From positions 1,302,001 through 1,366,000 of the forward strand of contig CAWCVC010000010.1 in the NCBI GenBank assembly GCA_963798805.1: a DNA stretch of 64,000 nucleotides, read 5' to 3'. The DNA is from CAVZCK01 sp963798805 (GTDB lineage: Bacteria > Pseudomonadota > Alphaproteobacteria > Rhizobiales > Rhodomicrobiaceae). Below the pieces are notes generated by a model. The model was not told the origin of the DNA. It made no database searches and saw only the letters and a list, made by a program, of their open reading frames with translations. The translations under genes were made by a program, and so were the position numbers. Positions 1-7,146 of this stretch are shown piece after piece (the stretch's first letter is position 1; each line of letters opens with the position of its first letter).

Positions 1-488
1 TCGACATAGCTGGGTACGCGTATCTGTTCCTGGTGGCGGTAGTTGCAAGTCGATCCCGCGCCGACGAAATCATCGACCCGCTCGCGTTTGATCGGCTTGC
101 CGTTGATGTGAAGGATGCCGTTAATCATCTGAATCTTGTCGCCCGGCAGGCCGATCACGCGCTTGATGTAATCGGTCTCATTGTCCCGTGGGAGCTTGAA
201 TACGGCGACATCGCCGCGCTTCGGCTCCGAGGAAAAGATGCGGCCGTCGAGAAGATTGGGGCTCCAGGGGAAGGAATATTTGCTGTAGCCGTAGCTGAAT
301 TTGGAGACGAACAGATAATCGCCGATAAGCAACGTCGGAATCATCGAGCCTGAGGGAATATTGAACGGCTGATAGAGAAATATGCGGACCAGGAGCGCGA
401 TGATCAGGGCGTGAATGATCACGCGGACGGTATCCATCAGACCTCCGCCCTCGGCCTCTTTTTCCTTCACATTCGTCTCACTGCTCAT
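1..488 (-). CDS. lepB: Signal peptidase I, 3' end beyond the window edge
   Basis: This gene encodes the inner-membrane serine protease that removes signal peptides from secreted preproteins. The visible 162 residues begin with an acidic cytoplasmic tail. A hydrophobic segment follows at about residues 20-38, then the nucleophile motif PSGSM with Ser48. The general-base lysine lies in YIKRVIGLPGD at about Lys109. The start at 488 gives the usual short N-terminal tail; an in-frame ATG at 437 would remove it. The reading frame runs off the left edge, so the C-terminal domain is not seen. It is the last visible gene of the pdxJ-acpS-lepB group. Identity is secure from both catalytic motifs. Confidence 0.95.
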   Translation of the reverse strand, partial: MSSETNVKEKEAEGGGLMDTVRVIIHALIIALLVRIFLYQPFNIPSGSMIPTLLIGDYLFVSKFSYGYSKYSFPWSPNLLDGRIFSSEPKRGDVAVFKLPRDNETDYIKRVIGLPGDKIQMINGILHINGKPIKRERVDDFVGAGSTCNYRHQEQIRVPSYV

Positions 489-601
489 CAGATCCGTTCC
501 CACTCCCAGGCCGCTGGTACCGTCAGATAGTAACACGGCCACGCAAAGGCAAATACGCCCGCGTCACCGCAGGTGCAAATCAAAAAACCGCCGGATGCCG
601 C

Positions 602-1003
602 TTATTCTGACACAGCCGATATTATCACGATCGCGTGGGCCATAGGGAAGTCGTCGGTGATCGACACGTCGATCTGCGCCTTGTGGCCGGCCGGGATCAG
701 AGTCACCAGCCGATCCGCCGCGCCGCCCGTCAATCTCATCGTCGGTTTTCCCGAGGACAGGTTGACGACACCCATATCGCGCCAGAACACGCCATGGCTC
801 AGTCCGGTCCCGAGCGCCTTAGCGCAGGCTTCCTTGGCCGCGAACCGCTTGGCATAAGATGCAGCGCGCAGACGTCGGCGGTCCGATTTCTGGCGCTCGA
901 TATCCGTAAAGATCCGGGTGAGAAAACGCTCCCCATATCGCTCGATGCTGCGCTCGATCCGCCTGATGTCGATGGCGTCGCTGCCGAGACCGATGATCAT
1001 CAA
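602..1003 (-). CDS. acpS: Holo-[acyl-carrier-protein] synthase
   Basis: AcpS transfers 4'-phosphopantetheine from CoA to a serine of acyl carrier protein, activating it for fatty-acid synthesis. The 133-residue product matches the usual family length. It shows the N-terminal magnesium-binding motif GLGSDAIDIRRIER and the second signature KRFAAKEACAKALGTG in the middle. Two ATG codons stand side by side at the start (1003 and 1000), and either could be used. The gene lies 7 bases after pdxJ and about 110 bases before lepB, the order usual in this bacterial group. Confidence 0.95.
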   Translation of the reverse strand: MMIIGLGSDAIDIRRIERSIERYGERFLTRIFTDIERQKSDRRRLRAASYAKRFAAKEACAKALGTGLSHGVFWRDMGVVNLSSGKPTMRLTGGAADRLVTLIPAGHKAQIDVSITDDFPMAHAIVIISAVSE

Positions 1004-1010
1004 GGCAATC

Positions 1011-1769
1011 TCATGTGCGGCCGGCCGCGCCTTGGCGCGCGTGGGCCATCAGCGATTTCATGCGGCGCACGCTTTCGCCGAGGCCAATGAACAGAGCCTC
1101 GCCGACAAGAAAATGGCCGATATTGAGCTCGACAACCTCGGGGATGGCAGCGACCGGACCGACCGTATCGAAGGTGAGGCCGTGACCGGCATGAACCTCA
1201 AGACCGAGGTGATCCGCAAGCGCCGCGGCGTCAATCAACCGCTGCAGTTCGGCCCGGCGCTCAGCCTCCTTCTTCCCCAGCGCAGCCTCGCAGTAACGGC
1301 CGGTATGCAACTCGACGATATCCGCCCCGACTTCTCGCGACGCTTTGACCTGTTCGGGGCTCGCATCGATGAACAACGAGACGCGGATGCCGGCATCTCG
1401 AAGCTTAGCCACATAGCCGGTCAGATCGTCTTTTTGTCCCGCGACATTCAGTCCGCCTTCGGTCGTCAGTTCCGCACGCTGCTCTGGCACGAGACATGAG
1501 GCGTTCGGCTGCCGCGCACAGGCGATTTCGAGCATCTCCTCGGTCGCAGCCATTTCCAGATTGAGCGGGCGCGAGATCGTTGCCATCAGCCGGGCAATGT
1601 CGTCGTCCCGGATATGGCGACGGTCCTCACGCAAATGCGCGGTGACGCCGTCCGCGCCCGCTTCGATGGCAATTTCGGCCGCACGCAGCGTATCGGGATG
1701 CACGCCGCCGCGCGCGTTGCGGAGGGTCGCGACGTGATCAATGTTCACACCGAGACGCAAAGGCCGCAT
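1011..1769 (-). CDS. pdxJ: Pyridoxine 5'-phosphate synthase
   Basis: PdxJ condenses 1-deoxy-D-xylulose 5-phosphate with 3-amino-2-oxopropyl phosphate to make pyridoxine 5'-phosphate, the last ring-forming step of the DXP-dependent vitamin B6 pathway. The 252-residue protein is of normal length. The family signature LGVNIDHVATLRNARGG is at the N-terminus, and the glycine-rich segments HAGHGL and ELNIGHFLVGEA of the TIM barrel follow. It starts 6 bases after the DUF2062 gene and ends 7 bases before acpS, so these genes are probably cotranscribed. Confidence 0.96.
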   Translation of the reverse strand: MRPLRLGVNIDHVATLRNARGGVHPDTLRAAEIAIEAGADGVTAHLREDRRHIRDDDIARLMATISRPLNLEMAATEEMLEIACARQPNASCLVPEQRAELTTEGGLNVAGQKDDLTGYVAKLRDAGIRVSLFIDASPEQVKASREVGADIVELHTGRYCEAALGKKEAERRAELQRLIDAAALADHLGLEVHAGHGLTFDTVGPVAAIPEVVELNIGHFLVGEALFIGLGESVRRMKSLMAHARQGAAGRT

Positions 1770-1775
1770 CGTCAG

Positions 1776-2372
1776 TCAACTTCCAATCTGCGTCGCGGCG
1801 CGCAGGCTGGTCCGCGCCCGTTTGCGCGCATGCGACGCCGAAATCAGCCGGCGAACACCGACATAAGCGACGCTGGCGGCAAACACACCGAGCGGCAGCG
1901 ATCCAACGGCCATGGGCTTCAGCACCGGCCAGAGGCTCTCAGCCGCGTCGGCCATTGCGTCCGGCGACATCTGAACCGTGCCGTCCCAGAGCGCCGACGC
2001 CTTACTTTGAAGATCGACGAGGCGCGCGGTCGCCGTAGCGCCGAGAAGCACATTGCCGAGATTATAGGTCGAAAACCAGATGATCGGATAGGTGAGCGGG
2101 TTGCCGACAAAGGAAGCCAGGAACGACGCAAGAATGCTGCCGCCCAGAACCCATGCCAGGAGCCCCGCAATCACAAGCTGTCCGCCAAGGAACGGCGTGC
2201 ACACGGCGAAGACGCCAGCCGCCGCGCCGATAGCGATTCTGTGAGGTGAGGACGGCACGCGCTTGAGCCGGAGCAACACATACCGCAGTGACCGGCGCCA
2301 GCTCCGTCTTGGCCAAAGAGAAAGCCTCAAACGTTCGCCGAAGCTCACCGGTTTTGCACGCTTGAACAGCAT
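1776..2372 (-). CDS. DUF2062 family membrane protein
   Basis: The 198-residue protein has a basic N-terminal region rich in Arg. Its core holds a Pro-His-Arg-Ile-Ala segment and at least three hydrophobic stretches (about residues 46-65, 70-100 and 148-170), which is typical of DUF2062 membrane proteins. The family has no established biochemical role. It is the first gene of the unit that continues into pdxJ with 6 bases between them. A gene of this family next to pdxJ is a recurrent alphaproteobacterial arrangement. The start at 2372 gives the expected basic leader. Confidence 0.85.
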   Translation of the reverse strand: MLFKRAKPVSFGERLRLSLWPRRSWRRSLRYVLLRLKRVPSSPHRIAIGAAAGVFAVCTPFLGGQLVIAGLLAWVLGGSILASFLASFVGNPLTYPIIWFSTYNLGNVLLGATATARLVDLQSKASALWDGTVQMSPDAMADAAESLWPVLKPMAVGSLPLGVFAASVAYVGVRRLISASHARKRARTSLRAATQIGS

Positions 2373-2620
2373 CTTTTATCCCAGGACCGGCAGGCACTCT
2401 CCACGCTGCAGATAGCGCCTCTTTGATCCGATCCCCGTTTCAGCAAGTAGTTATTGCAGCGCACTTATGCCAGATCGTGCGACGTTGCGCTGCAAAAAAT
2501 CAGAAACGGGCTTGAGCTTTCCCCGTCCGGCTTCCAGCCTCCATAATCGCTGGTAAATGAGCGCAAATCGGGGCAATCCTTCCCTTTATACGCGAACCCA
2601 CGGGGACCCGCACAACCCAA

Positions 2621-4258
2621 TTATGCCGCGTTGTCGGCCTCGCGTCTGGCCCGCTCGCGCAATTCCCGCCGGATAATCTTGCCCGTGGTCGTCATCGGCA
2701 GGCCCTCCACAAAATCGACCTCGCGCGGATATTCGTGGGCGGCCAGATGCGATTTCACATGCTCGGCAAGGGCGCGGGCGAGATCATCGCTGGCGGCATA
2801 GCTGCTGCGCAAAACCACATAGGCTTTAACGATCTCGCCTCTCTCCGGGTTCGGCTTGCCGACCGCTGCGGCCATCTCGACGGCAGGATGCCGCATCAGG
2901 CAATCCTCGATCTCGCCCGGACCGATGCGATAGCCCGACGAGTTAATGACATCATCATCCCGGCCGATGAAGCGGATGCGGCCATCCGGCTCGCGCACGC
3001 CCTGATCGCCGGTGACCAGCCAGTCGCCGAGGAATTTCTGGCGCGTCGCCTCCTCATTCGCCCAATAGCCGAGGAACATCACCGGGTCGGGCCATCTCAC
3101 GGCAATCATACCCTGCTCGCCGTTCGAGACGGGCTCGCCGCCGGGGTCGATCACGGCGAGATCGTGACCGGGCACCGGCTGCCCCATCACGCCGGGCTGG
3201 GCCTGCATTATCGCGCCGCAGGAGGAGACGATCATGTTGCACTCGGTCTGGCCGTAAAACTCATTGATGGTGACGCCGAGGACCTTGCGGCCCCAATCGA
3301 GAAGCTCGGCGCCGAGCGTTTCGCCGCCGCTGGCGACACTGCGCATCTCAACCTGCCGTCCGTGGGCGGGATCGAGCGCAGCGCGCATCAGCTTCAGCGC
3401 GGTTGGCGGCAGGAAGGCGTTCCGCACGCCATACTTGCGGATCAAGCTGAAGGCCGCCTCGCCCGTGAACTTCTCGAACCGCTTGGCGACGATCGGGACG
3501 CCATGATGCAGCGCCGGCATCAGCACATCGAGCAATCCGCCGATCCAGGCCCAGTCGGCCGGCGTCCAGATCCGGTCGCCCGGCTGTGGCAGAAAATCAT
3601 GACTCATCTCGACGCCTGGCAGATGGCCGAGCAGCACGCGATGGGCGTGCAGAGCACCTTTGGGCAGTCCCGTCGTGCCGGAGGTATAGATGATCAGAGC
3701 AGGATCGTTGGCGCTGGTGGCGACCGGCGCGAAGCTGTCCGGCTGCGCACGGCGCAACGCGTGGAAATCCGCCGCATCGCCGCTCGCGCCGTCGATGCTG
3801 AGCACCAGGCGAAGCTGGGGAAGGCGGCCGGCCAGCCTCGCAAGCTTTGCGGCGCCTTCCGCATTGGTAACGACCGCCTTTGCGCCGGCATTCGCCAAGC
3901 GGTGCTCCAGCGCCTCGGCGCCAAACAGCGTAAACAGCGGAATGGCGATGGCGCCGAGCTTGTAGACGGCGATATGGGCGTAGGCGGTCTCGGGCGTCTG
4001 CGGCAGCAGGATGCCGACCCGATCACCGCGCTCGATGCCCTGCTCCGCCAGGAGGTTCGCGGTCTGATTGGAGAGGGCGCGCAGCTCGCCATAGCTGATG
4101 GCCCGGTCGCCCTCCTCGCGCGCATCGATCAGCGCCAGGCGATCCGGCTCGGCGTCCGCCCAGCGGTCGCAGACATCGACGCCGATATTGTAGAATTCGG
4201 GAATATCCCAGCGGAAACGAGCGCAAAGCTCGTCATAGCTCGATGCGTTCGGCAGCAT
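2621..4258 (-). CDS. AMP-dependent acyl-CoA synthetase
   Basis: This is a member of the ANL superfamily, which activates a carboxylic acid as an acyl-adenylate and then as a CoA thioester. The 545-residue product has the phosphate-binding motif YTSGTTGLPKGALH at residues 191-204, the adenine-binding motif NEFYGQTECN and the C-terminal catalytic lysine in MTTTGKIIRRE. The overall pattern resembles medium-chain or acetyl-like synthetases, but the substrate cannot be read from sequence. The start at 4258 is preceded by a strong AAGGAGG ribosome-binding site; the frame stays open further upstream into pyrE. It starts 10 bases after pyrE ends, so the two are probably cotranscribed. Confidence 0.92.
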   Translation of the reverse strand: MLPNASSYDELCARFRWDIPEFYNIGVDVCDRWADAEPDRLALIDAREEGDRAISYGELRALSNQTANLLAEQGIERGDRVGILLPQTPETAYAHIAVYKLGAIAIPLFTLFGAEALEHRLANAGAKAVVTNAEGAAKLARLAGRLPQLRLVLSIDGASGDAADFHALRRAQPDSFAPVATSANDPALIIYTSGTTGLPKGALHAHRVLLGHLPGVEMSHDFLPQPGDRIWTPADWAWIGGLLDVLMPALHHGVPIVAKRFEKFTGEAAFSLIRKYGVRNAFLPPTALKLMRAALDPAHGRQVEMRSVASGGETLGAELLDWGRKVLGVTINEFYGQTECNMIVSSCGAIMQAQPGVMGQPVPGHDLAVIDPGGEPVSNGEQGMIAVRWPDPVMFLGYWANEEATRQKFLGDWLVTGDQGVREPDGRIRFIGRDDDVINSSGYRIGPGEIEDCLMRHPAVEMAAAVGKPNPERGEIVKAYVVLRSSYAASDDLARALAEHVKSHLAAHEYPREVDFVEGLPMTTTGKIIRRELRERARREADNAA

Positions 4259-4268
4259 GAGAGCCTCC

Positions 4269-4853
4269 TTATCTGAGGCCGCGGCTCCCCGGCTTGACCG
4301 CTGGGATCGCGGCAAGCTCAGGAGGTAAAGCATCCGCCGGATAGTTGCGAATGTCGAGTGTTACGAGCGCCGTCAGCGGGACGCCGAGGTCGGCCTTGCC
4401 GCCGGAGCGGTCGACGAGACACGCCGCCGCAACGGGCACGCCGCCCTCCTCGGCGATCGCCTTGATGCATTCGCGCGAGGACAGGCCCGTGGTGACGACA
4501 TCCTCCACCATGAGGACGCGCGCGCCCGGCTCGATGGTGAAGCCGCGCCGAAGCTGAAATTCTCCGTCGACGCGCTCGAAAAACAGCGCCGGCACGCCGA
4601 GCTGGCGCCCCATTTCATAGCCGACCACGACGCCGCCCATCGCCGGTGACGTCACCAGGTCGAACGGTCCCGCGCCGGCGGCCTTCAGCTTTTCTGCAAG
4701 CGCAGCGCAGAGCCGCCCGCCGCGGCCGGCATCCATCATCACCCGCGCACATTGCAGATAGGTGTTGCTGTGCAGCCCAGAGGTCAGCACGAAATGCCCG
4801 GTCAGCAGCGCGCGCGCTCCCCGGAATTCCTTCAGGACATCGTCGTCGGTCAT
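4269..4853 (-). CDS. pyrE: Orotate phosphoribosyltransferase
   Basis: PyrE joins orotate to PRPP to make orotidine 5'-monophosphate in pyrimidine synthesis. The product of 194 residues has the PRPP-binding motif RVLMVEDVVTTGLSS and the upstream segment DLVTSPAMGGVVVGYEMGRQ. The start at 4853 (MTDDDVL) gives normal family length. The same frame is open for a further 470 bases upstream, but that part is repeat-rich and unlike any PyrE. The gene is followed closely by the acyl-CoA synthetase. No clear attenuator was found before it. Confidence 0.95.
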   Translation of the reverse strand: MTDDDVLKEFRGARALLTGHFVLTSGLHSNTYLQCARVMMDAGRGGRLCAALAEKLKAAGAGPFDLVTSPAMGGVVVGYEMGRQLGVPALFFERVDGEFQLRRGFTIEPGARVLMVEDVVTTGLSSRECIKAIAEEGGVPVAAACLVDRSGGKADLGVPLTALVTLDIRNYPADALPPELAAIPAVKPGSRGLR

Positions 4854-5099
4854 GCGCGCGGTTTTATGGGCGCCGCGGAAAAAGCGCAAGCGCGGGGAGT
4901 GAGCGGGATTCGCGCCGGAGCCTTCGATTGCGTATCGCATTCTGGCGCGAACGGCATTACCCCATGATTTGCCAAGGCCGTCCCCGGTCTCTGACGGGGG
5001 ACAAGACATGCTCCAAGGCGCCATTTTCGCCCCGGCCATCTTCGCCGCGCTCGGTTCCGGCATCATGGCCGGCACCTCGGAGGCGGGGCAGGCGAGCGC

Positions 5100-5200
5100 A
5101 GCGAGATCCGGACCCATTGGCGTATCGGCAGTCTCCTCTCTTAGATGCGCGGCGAGTGGACCCCGGACAGCCGCGATGCGGCTTCCGGGGCGACACAGAG
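5100..5200. repeat. Dispersed palindromic repeat, copy 1
   Basis: The segment reads GATCCGGACCCATTGG, a spacer, then ACCCCGGACAGCC and CTTCCGGGGCGAC. The same modules in the same order recur at 5975-6095, showing a dispersed intergenic repeat. Such elements are common between genes in rhizobial genomes. Confidence 0.65.
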
Positions 5201-5272
5201 GGGAGGCGATGCCGCGCCCAACGCCGATCCCCTCGTCGGGCCTGGCCCGCGAGGTTTCGCGATTTTGTCTGG

Positions 5273-5319
5273 GCATGATCTTTACCGCAAAACCGGTTCC
5301 CACTTTTGCGGGATCATGC
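5273..5319. repeat. Palindrome with GCATGATC ends and AAAAGTGGGAACCGGTTTT core
   Basis: The arms GCATGATC and GATCATGC are inverted. The centre, read on the minus strand, is GCAAAAGTGGGAACCGGTTT. The centre is shared with the TA-flanked repeats elsewhere in this window, although the arms differ, so this is a related subfamily. Confidence 0.75.
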
Positions 5320-5342
5320 ACCAATTCCGCCCCAAAGGGACG

Positions 5343-5402
5343 GCGCGGGCAGCCGTGAGGCTGGTCCGTATGTATTTGTCAGCCTCTCGGCTGCCCACGC
5401 GC
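5343..5402. repeat. Long imperfect stem-loop
   Basis: GGGCAGCCGTGAGGCTG pairs with CAGCCTCTCGGCTGCCC with one internal mismatch around a 16-base loop. An outer GCGC/GCGC pairing extends the stem. There is no T-run on either side, so it is not an ordinary rho-independent terminator. Its role is unknown. Confidence 0.7.
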
Positions 5403-5974
5403 GGCGATATTCTGGCTCAGCTCCGCCTCTTACCCAGCATGGGGCGCCGGCAGCGCTCTTCCGAGCCGGCCGTCGCACGAAAGCCGCTCCATTGCCACGG
5501 GGGCGCATCGATCCGAACGCAGGCTTGGCCGGAGTTCGGCAAAATCGATGCGCAAAAAGATCGCATCGGTTCACCGGATGCCGGCCTCGGCCTTCATCCA
5601 TTCGATACGCCCGGCAGCGCCCCGGAGCTCGTCGAGCCAGGGGGCGGGGCAGCAGCTTTCCGGCCCGCATCTCGCGCCGGCGACCCCTTTGACCCGCGCA
5701 TTCCAGCCAACGGGTGGGTCGGAGCGGAACCCCTGGGTACGGGTTCGTTACACCACCCCGCGCGGCCGGCCTCATCTTTCTCACGACTCGGCCGTGGCAC
5801 GCAAGAATTACCCAGGCACCGCAATCGCTTCCCGCAAGGCCAAGTCGGTCTTAAGCCCGGCGTCCCTCGTAGGGAAGCGACGCGGATGACTATAGGAGCG
5901 GCGGGAGGGCCGGGGATAACTTCGCCCTCGCGATCTGCCGGCTTGGTGAATGGAGGGTTGACGCCAGTGGCCCT

Positions 5975-6095
5975 CCTCCGTCGCCCCGGACGGAGCGAAG
6001 CGGAGATCCGGGGCCTATTGGCCTAACCTCACGGCATGAATTCGCGGTGAGGCGAATGGGGCCCCGGACAGCCTTACGGCTTCCTGGGCGACATC
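5975..6095. repeat. Dispersed palindromic repeat, copy 2
   Basis: The modules GAGATCCGGGGCCTATTGG, GGCCCCGGACAGCC and CTTCCTGGGCGAC match the repeat at 5100-5200 in order. CCGGGGCC and GGCCCCGG form an inverted pair around a CTCAC...GTGAG inner stem. Confidence 0.65.
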
Positions 6096-6351
6096 TGGCG
6101 CTGCTGTGATGCCTCGTTATCCTCGAATCCCACCCCGCGGCTTGACGCCGCCAAACGAAGCGAGACTTGCGGGGCGGCACACGAAAAATTGACCCCGCCG
6201 CTCATCCATCCGGATGAGGCGGAGCTTTCCGAAAACCCCGATCATCGCTAGCGTCATGGCCTGGGGAACCGCCGCCTAAGCTTTTGGTATTATTGCTCGA
6301 CTTCGCTTTTTGGCGCTCTGATCCGTCTAGGCACAATTTTGGGGTGGAATC

Positions 6352-6756
6352 ATGAAGATGCTGATGTTGGCCGTGACCGGCTTCCTGACGCTTGCGCCTC
6401 TTGCCACGCGCGCCGTCGCGGAAACCATCGAGGTTTACGACAACCATGGCGGATCGGTCGCGGCCTATAATCAGCGCTGGGCGAGACTCGCCGCGCGCGG
6501 CGTCAGCGTGCGGGTCGTCGGTCCATGCCAATCAGCCTGCACGGTTCTGCTCGGCCACATTCCTCGGAGCAAGATCTGCGTCACGCCGAACGCGTCATTC
6601 GGGTTCCACCTCGCTAAGCGGGAAGACATGACGCAGCTCCTGCGTCAGCTCTATCCCGCGGATATCAAGGGTTGGATCAGCCGGCATGGCGGCCTGACCG
6701 TCGATTTCAAATGGATGCGCGCGCCCGATACTTACCGCTATTTCCACAAGTGCTAG
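6352..6756 (+). CDS. Secreted ClpP/crotonase-like predicted periplasmic protein
   Basis: The 134-residue product begins with a clear signal peptide ending near AVAE at about residue 24. The segment GPCQSACTVLLGHIPRSKIC is typical of a family of predicted periplasmic proteins (COG3904-like). It resembles the region around the ClpP catalytic serine, and the following FGFHLA supplies a histidine. Whether it is a protease is not known. The last codons read AAG TGC TAG, and this TAG is the first three bases of the adjacent palindromic repeat, so the C-terminus may have been set by insertion of that repeat. It stands alone between repeats and rsh. Confidence 0.7.
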   Translation: MKMLMLAVTGFLTLAPLATRAVAETIEVYDNHGGSVAAYNQRWARLAARGVSVRVVGPCQSACTVLLGHIPRSKICVTPNASFGFHLAKREDMTQLLRQLYPADIKGWISRHGGLTVDFKWMRAPDTYRYFHKC

Positions 6757-6858
6757 AGCATCGGACCGAAAAGTGCGAAGCGATTTTCGGACAAATCCGA
6801 TGCCAAAACAAACAGATAGAGCGGCGCCTCCGATTCCAATCAAGAATCCGCCGCTCTA
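6754..6858. repeat. TA-flanked two-hairpin repeat (MITE-like), copy A1
   Basis: The element begins TAGAGCATCGGACCGAAAAG and ends GCCGCTCTA. The first hairpin is CCGAAAA/TTTTCGG and the second is AGAGCGGCG/CGCCGCTCT. Its first TAG is the stop codon of the gene ending at 6756. It shares its last TA with copy A2. Confidence 0.88.
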
Positions 6859-6983
6859 GAGCATCGGACCGAAAAGCACGGCCCCGCGAAGGCGGGGCTG
6901 CGAAGCGGTTTTCGGACAAATCCGATGTCAAAACGAACGGGTGGAGCGGCGCTTCCGATTTCAATTGAAAGGCCGCCGCTCTA
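6857..6983. repeat. TA-flanked two-hairpin repeat, copy A2 with an extra apical hairpin
   Basis: This copy is in tandem with A1 and in the same orientation. The apex of its first hairpin carries an additional GGCCCCGC/GCGGGGCT stem that A1 lacks. The same enlarged apex occurs in the copy at 51814. Confidence 0.88.
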
Positions 6984-6984
6984 G

Positions 6985-7053
6985 TGGATCAAACATGACA
7001 TTTGAGTCCTCGCGTCGCGTGGGGGGATTGAGGCAAGGACTTCAAATGATCCA
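6985..7053. repeat. Palindrome with TGGATC ends and ATTTGAGTCC arm
   Basis: TGGATC pairs with GATCCA at the ends, and TTTGAGTCCT pairs with AGGACTTCAAA inside. The GACATTTGAGTCC arm recurs in the palindrome at 14067-14134. It abuts copy A2 directly. Confidence 0.75.
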
Positions 7054-7146
7054 TCAGCAAAAGGGCGAGCGGTTCGAAGCGTTAGGTTCGAACCCCTAGG
7101 CGCGAGCCGCCCCGGGCCGCATCGAGGCTGCCGTAGGGCCCGCCGG

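Larger units (their letters stand above)
4854..6351. other. Gene-poor 1.5-kb stretch rich in inverted repeats
   Basis: No convincing protein-coding gene was found here. Several frames are open for 80-290 codons on both strands, but they have no recognisable domain, run through palindromic repeats and lack good ribosome-binding sites. The stretch contains two copies of a GGCCCCGG-type palindrome, one GCATGATC-ended palindrome and a long stem at 5343-5402. From about 5400 to 5890 the DNA is GC-rich with several smaller hairpins and could encode a structured RNA. I could not match it to RNase P RNA, tmRNA, SRP RNA or a cobalamin riboswitch from memory of their core motifs. Confidence 0.6.

Noticed and set aside
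4269..5324. An N-terminally extended 351-residue PyrE
   Set aside because: The extra 157 residues come from repeat-rich DNA and have no similarity to PyrE; the start at 4853 gives the normal length.
5330..5900. RNase P RNA, tmRNA, SRP RNA or a cobalamin riboswitch in the structured gap
   Set aside because: The conserved cores that I know (for example GAGGAAAGTCCGG for RNase P and AGCCAGGAGACCTGCC-like B12 box) are not present on either strand.
5145..6026. 293-codon open frame on the plus strand in the gap upstream of pyrE
   Set aside because: It runs through two palindromic repeats and several hairpins, has no domain and no good start; competing frames on both strands are equally open.
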